Below, piece by piece: positions 7,051 through 15,750 of a stretch of DNA of 64,000 nt (its first letter is position 1; each line of letters opens with the position of its first letter). The notes under the pieces were generated by a model. That model was given only the letters and a program-made list of their open reading frames with translations, had not been told where the DNA came from and searched no databases. A program made the position numbers and the translations under genes. The stretch is from Candidatus Woesearchaeota archaeon (GTDB lineage: Archaea > Nanobdellota > Nanobdellia > Woesearchaeales > UBA583), in NCBI GenBank assembly GCA_023898345.1, contig CP060218.1, positions 992,001 to 1,056,000 on the forward strand, in the 5' to 3' direction.

Positions 7051-9459
7051 TTGAAAAACTCTGCCTTTGGAAATATATTTAAATTCAAGAAAGATCAAGA
7101 TGATATGAACGTAAAAGGGTTGGGGTCACTTGTAACTACTTTTCTTCTCCTTGCTGTTACGGTTCTTGTAGCTCTGTCATTTCAAACTTGGTATTCTTCT
7201 TTCTCCTTAAACAAATTTACTGAAACAGAAACAAAAGGAAAAATGGGAGATCTTGAGATTATTGATCTTCAACCTGACGAGCTTTTTATTAGAAATACAG
7301 GAAACTCAAATGTTTCTTATTCACAACTCAAAATAAATTCACAAACCTGTAATATAAACGGGATTCTGGAATCTGGCTTGCATCCTATTGATTTGGACAA
7401 TTGCGATATTAACCTTGAGAGACAATCTATAAAACTCGCTTTAGTTACGGATGAGGGAATCCTAGAAAAAACTATTTATTCTACACTCGTAACACAAAAG
7501 ACATACATGCTTTCCTCTGTACAGGACTTTTTAGGTGGATCTGCAACATTTGACAGTTTTTCTCCGGTGAGGTTTAGCTCTGAAAATGGAGGACAAATGA
7601 GTTTGGAGTACGACAATGTTTATGCGTATGCTGTTGACTTCTTAAAGCTCCCTTCATACCCACATGAGGCAAAACTTATAGGTAATAACTTGTATGTTCT
7701 TAGTTGGAAAGGAGTTTCAATTATTGACACAAAGGGCACAATAACTCCATCTGACGATGAACTCATAGCAAATTACAATGGAACTTTCTTCAACAACACT
7801 ATAGGGTTACGAGATCTAAAAGTAGATGAAACAAATAATCTTCTTTACATTGCAGGCTCTACGACAGTCCCTTCAACTTCCAATTCTATTTTTGTTATTG
7901 ATACCATGGGAACAGCAACTCAAGCAGATGATGCTTTAATTCACATTTACAATTCAACTTCCAGTCCTAGCATCTTGAATACGTATCTTTCTCAAATTCA
8001 AGTAGATACAAGTAATGGACTCATCTATTTTGGAAGTTATTACAATAGCTCTTTCTATGTTATTGACATGCAAGGAACCCCGAAAAATTTTGCTGATGAT
8101 ACTATTTCGTCGTACTCCATTGCCTCAGTAGAAACTGTTTATTTTGATGCTGATGAAGATGCTCTTATCATAGGTACAAATGGACAAGGAGTTTTTATTA
8201 TAGATAGAAATGGTACACCCCATGACGTCAATGATGATCTTGTTAATAGATATTATAGTGGAAGTACTCCCAATTTTTTAAGTTCCGACCCTGATTCTCT
8301 TTTTTACTTAAGCAATGATAGAATTTATTACTATGATTGGAATAGAGAATATTACGAAGCCTTGGATACGAATGGAACTTTGACTGATATGTCGGATGAC
8401 ATCATTTATAATTCAAAAAATACCTTAAATTCACTTTGGGCAGAACTTAATACTTATGCATGGAGTACCTTTTTTCATTATGACAATGTCACCCATTATC
8501 TTTATTTTAAAACCACCAATACGGATAACCGAATATATGTTATAGATACAAATGGAACTGCTACTTTTTCTGACGACAGCCTTGTGAAAACTTATAATCC
8601 TTCAGAATCACCAATACTTAATTTAGGGGATTCAAGTTGGAATCCAACAGAACAAAAACTAGGAAATGATTCCCTTATTTTTCTTAGTGGAGCAGACAAA
8701 TTACTTGTTTTTAATGCAAGTCCAACTTCCACATATAACTCAAATGGAACATATGTCAGCCAATTTATTCCCATTAATGTTACAAAGTACAAAACTCTTT
8801 CTTGGAAAGGGGAGAATCAATCTGGACAAGGCATAAGCTTGCAAACTCGTGCAACAAATGATTCTCTTGTGAAGTACTTTGAGGACTTTGGCGCTACCTT
8901 TAATCTTTCAGACGTAGGAGACTTGAATGCGTGGGGTCAAAGTCAAAGCAATGTTTCTCTTAGCTCAGGAATTCTCTCTCTTTCAAATTGTACATACACA
9001 AATTGGTGTGATATTTCTATTGATACAAAAAGCAGTAGTCCACGAGGAGTAAGAGTAACTGCGCGAGTAAGAGTCCTTTCTCAAAATCCTTCTTCAAAAG
9101 AACTTTGGATGTATCAAAATGATTGGTGGAATTCAGCTTACAATGATATTGTAGACTTCTCGGACTGGACACTTCTTTCCTTTGTCTCTCTTGGAAGTAC
9201 AGTTGAAACTATTGGTTTTGAACTTTATGCACCAAGCAACAACTTAGCTCCAGAAGACGAAATACAAGTTGACTGGATAAAGATTGAAGATTTTGAAAAT
9301 ACAAATTGGGGGGCTTGGTCTACTGAGTACACAAACGCCACAGGTTCAAACATCACGACAGACCTCGAGAACATGACGTACTTGCAAGTCAAAGTGAATT
9401 TGTACACTAATGATTCAAGTCAAACTCCGACTTTGCAGTCCTTTACATTGAACGAGTAG
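7051..9459 (+). CDS. Pilin-signal beta-propeller surface protein
   Basis: An 802-residue predicted surface protein. Near the N-terminus a short basic stretch ending in VKG is followed by LGSLVTTFLLLAVTVLVAL, which has the look of a class III (archaellin/pilin) signal with a K-G/L cleavage site. From about residue 225 to 510 there are six copies of a V-I-D-T-x-G-T-x-x-x-x-x-D-D-x-L/I motif at regular spacing, as in blades of a beta-propeller. The C-terminal 200 residues look like a lectin-like or concanavalin-type beta-sandwich. Many NGT/NxS sequons suggest N-glycosylation. The first codon is TTG at 7051 with gaggt 11 nt upstream; an ATG at 7105, just before the NVKG signal, is an alternative. 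It follows the VTT gene by 14 nt. Confidence 0.75.
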   Translation: MKNSAFGNIFKFKKDQDDMNVKGLGSLVTTFLLLAVTVLVALSFQTWYSSFSLNKFTETETKGKMGDLEIIDLQPDELFIRNTGNSNVSYSQLKINSQTCNINGILESGLHPIDLDNCDINLERQSIKLALVTDEGILEKTIYSTLVTQKTYMLSSVQDFLGGSATFDSFSPVRFSSENGGQMSLEYDNVYAYAVDFLKLPSYPHEAKLIGNNLYVLSWKGVSIIDTKGTITPSDDELIANYNGTFFNNTIGLRDLKVDETNNLLYIAGSTTVPSTSNSIFVIDTMGTATQADDALIHIYNSTSSPSILNTYLSQIQVDTSNGLIYFGSYYNSSFYVIDMQGTPKNFADDTISSYSIASVETVYFDADEDALIIGTNGQGVFIIDRNGTPHDVNDDLVNRYYSGSTPNFLSSDPDSLFYLSNDRIYYYDWNREYYEALDTNGTLTDMSDDIIYNSKNTLNSLWAELNTYAWSTFFHYDNVTHYLYFKTTNTDNRIYVIDTNGTATFSDDSLVKTYNPSESPILNLGDSSWNPTEQKLGNDSLIFLSGADKLLVFNASPTSTYNSNGTYVSQFIPINVTKYKTLSWKGENQSGQGISLQTRATNDSLVKYFEDFGATFNLSDVGDLNAWGQSQSNVSLSSGILSLSNCTYTNWCDISIDTKSSSPRGVRVTARVRVLSQNPSSKELWMYQNDWWNSAYNDIVDFSDWTLLSFVSLGSTVETIGFELYAPSNNLAPEDEIQVDWIKIEDFENTNWGAWSTEYTNATGSNITTDLENMTYLQVKVNLYTNDSSQTPTLQSFTLNE

Positions 9460-9464
9460 GAAAA

Positions 9465-9474
9465 CCTTATAATT
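9465..9474 (+). promoter_or_regulatory. TATA box of the phosphoesterase gene
   Basis: The ccttataatt element is centred about 27 nt before the ATG at 9496. Confidence 0.5.
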
Positions 9475-9495
9475 ACAGAAAAAATAACATTTTTC

Positions 9496-10155
9496 ATGGA
9501 CGACAAAAAGATTCGCTTTCTTGGAACAGGCGATTTTCACTCTGACAAACAACTGGTGAAAGCAATTCAAAACTATGTTGATCTCAAAAACATTGACTTT
9601 GTTCTCTTTGTCGGCGACCTTTCAGATAAAAACAATGACTTTGCAGACATGTTTGGAATTTTCAAAGGAAAACCCATTTTTATGGTGCCGGGCAATCACG
9701 AAACAAAAAGCAAACTCAAAAAACTTGAAGAACACTATGGTGTGCACCTTGTCGGAAATCACCCTGTTCAAGTTCACAAAGATCTTGTCATATTTGGAAC
9801 AAACTACCTCAGTATTGGCCCTTATGGCTTGCCCGAAGAAGAAATATTTGAAAATCTTTTGCAAAATTATGCTGCCATTGAAAAGATCAAATGCAAAATT
9901 CAGCTTTCTCATCTTCCTCCTGCAGAAACTGAAATAGGAGAAGCATCACCCTTCTTTCCTATGATTGGCGGCTCTGTTGCCGTCAGAGAATTTCTCGAGA
10001 ATTTCAAACCAGACTTAACATTGTGCGGCCACATACACGAAAGCTCCGGACTCGAGGAAATCGTGAACAAAACAAAGCTCGTCAATGTCGGGAGAACATT
10101 CAAAGTCTTTGAGTTTGACCCGAAAACATCAAAAATTGAAACTGTTGAAGAATAG
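9496..10155 (+). CDS. Calcineurin-like metallophosphoesterase
   Basis: The 219-residue protein contains the metallophosphoesterase metal-binding motifs in order: GDFHSD (residues about 12-17), VGDLSD (about 39-44), GNHE (about 66-69), SHLPP (about 139-143) and GHIH (about 177-180). These bind two metal ions and hydrolyse phosphoester bonds. The family spans nucleases, phosphodiesterases and protein phosphatases; substrate cannot be called from sequence. It has its own TATA box and ends three bases before the convergent winged-helix gene's stop. Confidence 0.9.
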   Translation: MDDKKIRFLGTGDFHSDKQLVKAIQNYVDLKNIDFVLFVGDLSDKNNDFADMFGIFKGKPIFMVPGNHETKSKLKKLEEHYGVHLVGNHPVQVHKDLVIFGTNYLSIGPYGLPEEEIFENLLQNYAAIEKIKCKIQLSHLPPAETEIGEASPFFPMIGGSVAVREFLENFKPDLTLCGHIHESSGLEEIVNKTKLVNVGRTFKVFEFDPKTSKIETVEE

Positions 10156-10158
10156 TTT

Positions 10159-10734
10159 TTACCCAGCAAAAATAATATTTTTCGTCTGCTGTCTTTCAAT
10201 ACGAACTGCGCGTTCAAGCTCAAGCTCCTTAAGATAATTGTAAAACGTGGCTTTTGAACAATACCGAAAATGCTCGACAAACATAAACTTCAATTCTGCA
10301 AGGTTCATTCCTCCTTCACTAATCATAGAAACAATTTTCTTCTTGAGAAGTTCCCTTTTATTTGCCTTAGCTTTAAACGCCAAAAGCGCCTCGTACGGAT
10401 CAGCAGCAGACGACAAAGAATGAGCTTCCTTAGCTTTCTTTGGCAAAACTTGAACGGGAGGAAATTCCGTTTGGACAGGAACTTGCGTTTGTACGCTTTG
10501 TTGTTGAGAAAAAGATTTTATGTAATCAAGTGCTATCATCACACCCTTAAGTTCAGCTCGAAGGTCTGCAAGCTCATCCGACATTTCCCTCTGTCGTGCC
10601 CGCAAATTCTCATTTTCCTTTTCCAAAAGAAAGACCTTGTCTGTAAAAGAGCCCTGAGAGCTACGTAAAGAATCAATATCTGTCCTGCAATTCTCAAATC
10701 CTTTTTTGACTGACTCTCGAAAAGCTGGATCCAT
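10159..10734 (-). CDS. Coiled-coil protein with C-terminal winged-helix domain
   Basis: A 191-residue protein with an N-terminal coiled coil (about residues 20-75, heptad-like with LLEKENENLRARQ), a Pro/Gln-rich linker (about 85-115), and a C-terminal winged helix-turn-helix (about 125-191) with the recognition-helix-like segment CSKATFYNYLKELE. The layout suggests a dimeric DNA-binding protein, perhaps a transcription or chromatin factor. The start at 10734 is chosen because a strong TATA element sits 25 nt upstream; a longer reading to 10788 would begin before the promoter. Its neighbour is the thermosome gene, with a CACCTAGGTG palindrome at 10813-10822 in between. Confidence 0.65.
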   Translation of the reverse strand: MDPAFRESVKKGFENCRTDIDSLRSSQGSFTDKVFLLEKENENLRARQREMSDELADLRAELKGVMIALDYIKSFSQQQSVQTQVPVQTEFPPVQVLPKKAKEAHSLSSAADPYEALLAFKAKANKRELLKKKIVSMISEGGMNLAELKFMFVEHFRYCSKATFYNYLKELELERAVRIERQQTKNIIFAG

Positions 10735-10753
10735 ACAAAATGATTCTTTTACA

Positions 10754-10763
10754 GATATATAGT
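10754..10763 (-). promoter_or_regulatory. TATA box of the winged-helix gene
   Basis: Minus-strand actatatatc is centred 25 nt before the ATG at 10734 and decides the start choice. Confidence 0.55.
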
Positions 10764-10830
10764 ATTTTTGTATAACCACAAGTGACAAAAAAGAAGTTCA
10801 AAGATTTTCCACCACCTAGGTGATAAAATT

Positions 10831-12423
10831 TCAATCCAAATCAAATTTCTCTCTTTGCTCAATTTTACGTGCAGCGATAATGTCGTCAATGCGAAGCAAG
10901 GTCACAGAGCACTCCACTGCGCTCAGATAAGCCTGCTTTTTCATAAGATAGGTTTCTAAAACTCCTTCTGCCAACAAATCTTGTGTCCAGCCCTTGCTTG
11001 CATGAACTCCTGCGTACGAGTTTTTATTCTTTTGATGTTCAGAAACAAGCTTCGTCATTACCTCCAATTCCTCATGACCACAATTCTGACAAAGGGAGCG
11101 CGGAATCGTTAGTAGTGTCCGGGCAAATGCTTCAATAACAAGCTGCTCGCGTACTGGCAAAGAAGAAGCAAAATCTAAGAGAACCCTATGAAGATGCAAC
11201 TCCACAGAACCGCCACCTGGCAAAAGTTTCGGACAAGATAAAATAGTTTGCAAGGTTCCTAAAGCATCATCAATGGCTCTTTCAAGTTCGTCAAGCTGAA
11301 AATGACTAGAAGCTCTAAGAAGCAAAGTTTTTACGTTTCCTTTTGGAGCCAAAACCTTAACTTGTGAAAACTCAGAATCTTTTTCAAAAGAAAGAGAGGA
11401 AAGTTCACCCAAATCTTCTTTCTTAAGATAATGTAAATCAGAAATAATACGCGCTGAACTGCACAAAGCAAGCTTTTCCAAATCTGAACGCTTGACTCTG
11501 CGAAGCGCCAACATTCCCCTTTGAGCAAACAAAGCTGCAAGTCTGTCGTCAATACCTTTTTGACACACGACAAAGGTAACTCCAAGTTCGCTCAGCTTTG
11601 TACACATGTCCTCAATGTACTTCCTTTCCCTTTCAAGGTATTCCTCAAAATCCTGCGCCGTCTCCAAAGAAAGTTTTGTATCGCCTTCAGGTTCAGGAGC
11701 TTCAAGAGCAGAATCAATCAAAAGAACTTTGGCTTGCTCAAGCTTTGTCGGCATCTGAGGATGAATGGGCTCTCGATTAAGAGAAATTCCTTCAAAAACA
11801 CAACTCTCACTACAATCCTTCCCTACTTCCTTTGCAAGAGAAATATGATCCCGTAAAAGAACTTTCTTTCCATTGCGTTCACTAAGAAGGGAAAGAAGAA
11901 GGGGAATTAGTGTGTCGAGTGCAAACTCTGAGGATTTGCCGCTCAAGGTCGTTTTCAAAAGCTCGCTCAAAGCTTCTTTGTCCTGGCTTTGTAGTTCAGA
12001 AGAATAAACATCAAGTTCCTGAAGAGCTTTTCCCAGAGCTTTTTTGTACGAATGGACAATGCTATTTTGATGAAATCCTTTTTCCATAAGCTGCTGCGCC
12101 TCATACAACAACTCCGCTGCCAAAAGAACAACACTCGTCGTGCCATCCCCAACTTCTCTTTCCTGAGTTTTGGCAATATCAACTAAAATCTGTGCTCCGG
12201 GATGCTCAACGTCCATCTCCCGCAAAATTGTCGCCCCGTCATTTGTTATTGTCGTCGTTCCGTAACTGTCAATCAACATCTTGTCCATGCCCATAGGACC
12301 AAGAGTCGTACGAATTAACTCCGCAACCGCGCGCGCAGCTTCAATATTAGAGGAAAGAGCATCACGCCCCTTCACTCTTTGAGTCCCATCATGCAAGGCA
12401 GAATTATCCTTTGTACGCACCAT
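10831..12423 (-). CDS. ths: Thermosome subunit (group II chaperonin, TCP-1/cpn60)
   Basis: The 530-residue product folds other proteins in a double-ring ATP-driven chamber in the cytoplasm. Nucleotide-binding motifs are present: TTLGPMGMDKML (about residues 38-49), NDGATIL (about 60-66), GDGTTS (about 92-97) and LLPGGGSVELHL (about 398-409), with the hydrolytic Asp region DDALGTLQ before it. Length is typical. The C-terminus ends in charged residues and lacks the Gly-Gly-Met tail present in many thermosomes. A TATA box lies 25 nt upstream of the start. Only one subunit gene is visible here, so ring composition cannot be judged. Confidence 0.97.
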   Translation of the reverse strand: MVRTKDNSALHDGTQRVKGRDALSSNIEAARAVAELIRTTLGPMGMDKMLIDSYGTTTITNDGATILREMDVEHPGAQILVDIAKTQEREVGDGTTSVVLLAAELLYEAQQLMEKGFHQNSIVHSYKKALGKALQELDVYSSELQSQDKEALSELLKTTLSGKSSEFALDTLIPLLLSLLSERNGKKVLLRDHISLAKEVGKDCSESCVFEGISLNREPIHPQMPTKLEQAKVLLIDSALEAPEPEGDTKLSLETAQDFEEYLERERKYIEDMCTKLSELGVTFVVCQKGIDDRLAALFAQRGMLALRRVKRSDLEKLALCSSARIISDLHYLKKEDLGELSSLSFEKDSEFSQVKVLAPKGNVKTLLLRASSHFQLDELERAIDDALGTLQTILSCPKLLPGGGSVELHLHRVLLDFASSLPVREQLVIEAFARTLLTIPRSLCQNCGHEELEVMTKLVSEHQKNKNSYAGVHASKGWTQDLLAEGVLETYLMKKQAYLSAVECSVTLLRIDDIIAARKIEQREKFDLD

Positions 12424-12443
12424 ACAAGCAGGGAAAAATTATT

Positions 12444-12453
12444 ACATATAAAT
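12444..12453 (-). promoter_or_regulatory. TATA box of the thermosome gene
   Basis: Minus-strand atttatatgt is centred 25 nt before the ATG at 12423. Confidence 0.55.
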
Positions 12454-12464
12454 CTTCTTCTTAC

Positions 12465-12605
12465 TCATTTCCAAAATAAGTCCTGAGCCAGCCCAAAGCA
12501 TACACTTCTTGGTCCACCACATTCCAGACAACCAGCAGGAAGATTAAAGTCATTTCCCGCAATTTTCTGAACAAAGAGGTACATATGCGCAAGCAAGCAG
12601 TCCAA
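12465..12605 (-). CDS. Possible 46-aa cysteine-containing small protein
   Basis: In the 224-nt gap between the thermosome and the m5C methyltransferase, one minus-strand frame reads 46 codons from a TTG at 12605 to a TGA at 12465. A strong purine-rich gaggaggga sits about 8-12 nt before the TTG. Codon choice resembles neighbouring genes, and the product has four cysteines including a GCLECGGP motif that could bind metal. The frame has two stop codons just upstream of the ribosome site, so it is either a genuine small protein or the remnant of a longer, frameshifted gene. No family recognised. Confidence 0.35.
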   Translation of the reverse strand: MDCLLAHMYLFVQKIAGNDFNLPAGCLECGGPRSVCFGLAQDLFWK

Positions 12606-12647
12606 AGCAAAAACTCCCTCCTCGTGGGATCTTTCTCATCATACTGA

Positions 12648-13694
12648 TTACTTCTTCTTGAAATGGGCTAAGAAAAAACCTTGAGTTCCAGAAAGAGGCG
12701 GGTGAAGACGAACAGTTTTGCTTAGGACAGCTTTTGGCATTTCATCTAGAATTTGTTTTCTTTTGAGAATATACTGAGGCTTTGTTTCAAACTGAAAAGA
12801 ATGTTGGATTTTTTCTAAGCTTAGGGGAAGATGTTTGAGGGCCCAGGCAACATTTTCTTCGTTTTCCTGCACTTCAAGTGAACATGTAGAATACAAAAGA
12901 AGTCCTCCCCTACTAAGAAGAGAAACTGCTTTTTCCAATAGTTTTTTTTGCAAAACTGCTCTTTGCTCAATGCCCGAGATTGTCCTTTTCCTTGTCCAAT
13001 TTTTGTCGGCCACCATATTTCCTGAACAGGGAGCGTCAAGCAAGATAAGATCAAATTGCTCTGTACTTTCAAATTCTTCTCCTAAAACGTTCCTTACGGT
13101 TATGTTCTTGAAATTGTGTTTTTGAATGTTGTTCATCAGTTTTGTAAGGCGCTTTTGTTCTGGTTCGAGAGCTGTTATGTGATAGGGCGTTCCAAGGTAA
13201 GTTAGCATGTCTGCAAGTTGAGTTGTTTTTGATCCGGGCGCTGCTGCCATATCTAAAATTTTGAGGGGAAGAGGATTTGCAAGAATTGAATGTGGAATTG
13301 TTGCAACAGGAATTTGGGATGCAATATCCTGAGGATAAATTTTAGCACTAAGGGCAAGTAAGGTTGAGGCTGGACTGCAATAACTTTTTACTATGAGAAG
13401 TGCATTTGGTAAAAATGTCGAACTTACTTTTATCCTATTTTTTGAAAATTCCTGTTGAACTTCCTTAAATGTTGTTTTTGAAAGATTTATTCTCACGGTC
13501 TTATTCTCGTACGATTTTTGAAGAAAAAGAAGTTTATCGTAGGTCCCTTTTCCAAAAAGTTTATCATAATGAAGAATAAACATATTTTTTTCGGCCTTCT
13601 TTGGAAATGCTTCCCGCTCTTTGTACGGCCTTGGCTTTGAGAACTCTCTTTTCTTCTGAAGTCCTCTTTTTTGGTCAGCCATTTCTTTTTTCAT
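12648..13694 (-). CDS. NOL1/NOP2/Sun family RNA m5C methyltransferase (copy 1)
   Basis: The 348-residue enzyme transfers a methyl group from S-adenosylmethionine to C5 of cytosine in tRNA or rRNA. Visible motifs: SAM-binding DMAAAPGSKTTQLA (about residues 198-211), DAPCSGN with the motif IV cysteine, and YSTCSLEVQENE with the motif VI nucleophilic cysteine. The C-terminal HPPLSGTQGFFLAHF is typical of the family. The basic N-terminal 45 residues may contact RNA. A much longer reading to 14021 overlaps atpF and is rejected; a TATA-like tttaaa 25 nt before 13694 supports this start. A second family member lies at 33239-34222. The target RNA is not predictable. Confidence 0.9.
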   Translation of the reverse strand: MKKEMADQKRGLQKKREFSKPRPYKEREAFPKKAEKNMFILHYDKLFGKGTYDKLLFLQKSYENKTVRINLSKTTFKEVQQEFSKNRIKVSSTFLPNALLIVKSYCSPASTLLALSAKIYPQDIASQIPVATIPHSILANPLPLKILDMAAAPGSKTTQLADMLTYLGTPYHITALEPEQKRLTKLMNNIQKHNFKNITVRNVLGEEFESTEQFDLILLDAPCSGNMVADKNWTRKRTISGIEQRAVLQKKLLEKAVSLLSRGGLLLYSTCSLEVQENEENVAWALKHLPLSLEKIQHSFQFETKPQYILKRKQILDEMPKAVLSKTVRLHPPLSGTQGFFLAHFKKK

Positions 13695-13739
13695 ACGAAT
13701 ATAAAAGAAGATGTGTTTAAAACAGTTGCGAAGCGCTTG

Positions 13740-13812
13740 TAGTGATCCGCAGAAGTTTTTAACTTCGCTACATAGCAAACGAACAGAGTGAGAGGAAGGA
13801 GACAAAAAGAAG
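13740..13812 (-). repeat. Dispersed repeat family, copy A
   Basis: Minus-strand copy of a ~75-nt repeat found also at 18127-18202 and 39631-39710. Shared cores are CTCACTYTGTTYGTTTG and, further 3', CGAAGTTAAAARCTTCTRCG, whose GAAGTT/AACTTC arms can pair. This copy lacks about six bases between the cores. It ends 45 nt before the m5C methyltransferase start and fills most of the gap after atpF. Confidence 0.75.
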
Positions 13813-13833
13813 TACTTTTGTGGACGACTATAG

Positions 13834-14121
13834 CTACTTAAGAAGATCGACACCCATCGTGCGAATAATCTGTTCTCGCAAACTATTGCCTTTTTGGTCT
13901 TCTTCGGAAATAATGACGACAATGGGTTTGAGAAGCTTTGTGATTGCATTCTTAACACGCACGGACAATGTTTCGTAGTCCTTTTGCGACAAAATAATAA
14001 TGCCCACATCTTCCTTTCCACTCATCAGAGTTTCAAGCTCAGACAAAGCTTTGCTTTCTATTCCAACAAGTTCGAATCCTAGGGTAAACTCTTCTTCTCC
14101 CACTACAATTATTTTTGTCAT
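13834..14121 (-). CDS. atpF: A-type ATP synthase subunit F
   Basis: The 95-residue protein is the small Rossmann-like central stalk subunit F of the archaeal A1Ao ATP synthase, which rotates with subunit D inside the A3B3 head. Sequence evidence is the family N-terminus KIIVVGEEEFTLGFELVGI, the DVGIIILSQKDYE central strand, and the KPIVVIISEED strand. It overlaps subunit C by 4 bases, in the operon order K-E-C-F. Subunits A, B and D, which usually follow F, are not present downstream; instead a repeat copy and the m5C methyltransferase follow. Confidence 0.93.
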   Translation of the reverse strand: MTKIIVVGEEEFTLGFELVGIESKALSELETLMSGKEDVGIIILSQKDYETLSVRVKNAITKLLKPIVVIISEEDQKGNSLREQIIRTMGVDLLK

Positions 14122-15143
14122 TCTCGAATTAACTCCGCAATTTTTTCATCTTCTACTTTTAGATATTTTGCCTTTAATAATATTCTTAGACGACTTACCT
14201 CACGCTCAGCATCAAAAAGATATTTCATAACATAAAAAGGAGAACCAAACTGAACACTGTGAAGAAGCTTTTGAGCATGAATTTTAGCTCGCATAAGTGC
14301 AGCATCCATGTCTTCAAGGTCTGCAATTTCTTCTCCACATTCTTCCTTTACAACTTTTTTTACTATTTGAAATGCTTCTTCAAAGGTTTTATTTTCCAGA
14401 TCTTTGAACAGCGAAAAGGGAATATCTCCCGAGGGTATCAAAAAAGAGAAACTATCTTTACTTTCTTCACTTACTTCTTCTTTCTTCAGGCGTAGAAATG
14501 TTCGTGCATTAAGGAGATCAATTTGATGAGTAATTATTTTTAGGTATTTGTTTTCATCGTGTTTATTGTATTGCACTTTACACTTTGCAAGGGTGTTGTA
14601 ATACTGGTTGTAGAGAAAATTTTCAAATTCATACAGGCCTTTTTCATATTGAATGAGGCACTCCTGTGAATCCAATCCCATTTTTTTTGTAAGGTATAGT
14701 ATTGCTTCTTTACTATCCCCCATTTCCTGAGCCTTAAGACATTTTTCTTTGTTTCTTTTATCACCAATAAGAAAGGGGAGAATATCTTCCTCTGACGCTT
14801 TTTTGCATCGAATCAAAGCCAGAAGATTGTGAATTTTATATTTCTGATAATAGCTCTCTAAAAGTTCTTTATTCTCTTTGCATGAGGTTGCAATACACTT
14901 TTCATATATTTCGGACATATGATCATTGAGAATTTGTTCTATAAGGTAGAATCCTTGATAATGAAGATAAGAAATATCAATTGATTTTTTGTAGCCATGC
15001 TCTTCCAGATATTTGAGAATTTCAGTAAAACTTAGTTTAGACAGTTCTGAAAAGGTTTGCTCTGAGAAAAGCCGAGAGTATTTTACGCTTGTACGAGCTC
15101 CTTCATAAGGGCTTTTTTTGAGTTTGAGAATTCTTTGTTTCAT
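14118..15143 (-). CDS. atpC: A-type ATP synthase subunit C
   Basis: The 341-residue all-helical protein matches subunit C (AC39/Vma6 type), the funnel-shaped connector between the central stalk and the membrane rotor ring. Features: the N-terminal Y-x-x-x-R-x-S-x-K-Y pattern, internally repeated helical thirds, and the motif KIHNLLALIRCKK around residue 105-117 that marks the family. Position between subunits E and F with 4-base overlaps on both sides confirms the assignment. Length is normal. Confidence 0.9.
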   Translation of the reverse strand: MKQRILKLKKSPYEGARTSVKYSRLFSEQTFSELSKLSFTEILKYLEEHGYKKSIDISYLHYQGFYLIEQILNDHMSEIYEKCIATSCKENKELLESYYQKYKIHNLLALIRCKKASEEDILPFLIGDKRNKEKCLKAQEMGDSKEAILYLTKKMGLDSQECLIQYEKGLYEFENFLYNQYYNTLAKCKVQYNKHDENKYLKIITHQIDLLNARTFLRLKKEEVSEESKDSFSFLIPSGDIPFSLFKDLENKTFEEAFQIVKKVVKEECGEEIADLEDMDAALMRAKIHAQKLLHSVQFGSPFYVMKYLFDAEREVSRLRILLKAKYLKVEDEKIAELIRE

Positions 15144-15706
15144 TTTCCAAAAAGAATCTTTTGCAATTCTTCCTCCTTTTCTGCAAAGAGCCCGGCAAGA
15201 ATTCGGTCGAAGGTATAATCAACAATATGTTTGCCAAAATTCTTCTCAAGAATCATCCCATTTTTCACTCTGGCATCTTTTGAAACTTTAATGTTTTTTC
15301 CAACAATTTTTTGTAAGATTGCTTGATCTTGGGGATTGCATCTCACATGCTCTGCACTGAAATGGCGACAGGCATTTTTGTAGAGTCGTTCTAGAAGTTT
15401 TTCTTTTTGTTTGTCGTCAAGCGCTAAAATAGTCTTTCTTACATTGTTTTTAACCGTTTCAAGAATGCTGCATTTTTCTTCTAGAACTCTTTCTTTTGCC
15501 TTTTTCTTTGCGGTCCCCTCTATTTTTTTTACTTCTGGAACAAGCTCACTGTTTCTCCTTTCTCGAATTGCTTTTTCATATGCGACAAGCCGGTCTTGTG
15601 ATTCCATTTTCAGACGAGCAATATACTCGTCAGTCTCTTTTTCCTTTGTCACAGCCTCCTCACGGGCTTGCTTGAGAATGGAATCTGACATAACATCGAG
15701 GGACAT
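15140..15706 (-). CDS. atpE: A-type ATP synthase subunit E
   Basis: A 188-residue protein with a long charged N-terminal helix (about residues 5-95, Glu/Lys/Arg-rich) followed by a globular C-terminal domain, the layout of peripheral stalk subunit E. The VRVKNGMILEKNF-like region near the C-terminus (here DARVKNGMILEKNFG) and the following DYTFDRIL are typical of the family, as is the end RILAGLFAEKEEEL. The ATG at 15706 is preferred over a TTG at 15730. Subunit E pairs with subunit H, which is not recognised in this window. The last 4 bases overlap subunit C. Confidence 0.9.
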   Translation of the reverse strand: MSLDVMSDSILKQAREEAVTKEKETDEYIARLKMESQDRLVAYEKAIRERRNSELVPEVKKIEGTAKKKAKERVLEEKCSILETVKNNVRKTILALDDKQKEKLLERLYKNACRHFSAEHVRCNPQDQAILQKIVGKNIKVSKDARVKNGMILEKNFGKHIVDYTFDRILAGLFAEKEEELQKILFGK

Positions 15707-15750
15707 TTTTTTGTAAAAAGGTTTTCCCAAAAAGAATGGGTAACTAAACT

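Noticed and set aside
13695..14021. A longer reading of the m5C methyltransferase frame to an upstream ATG
   Set aside because: It would overlap atpF and the repeat; the sequence there has no family similarity and the TATA-like element supports 13694.
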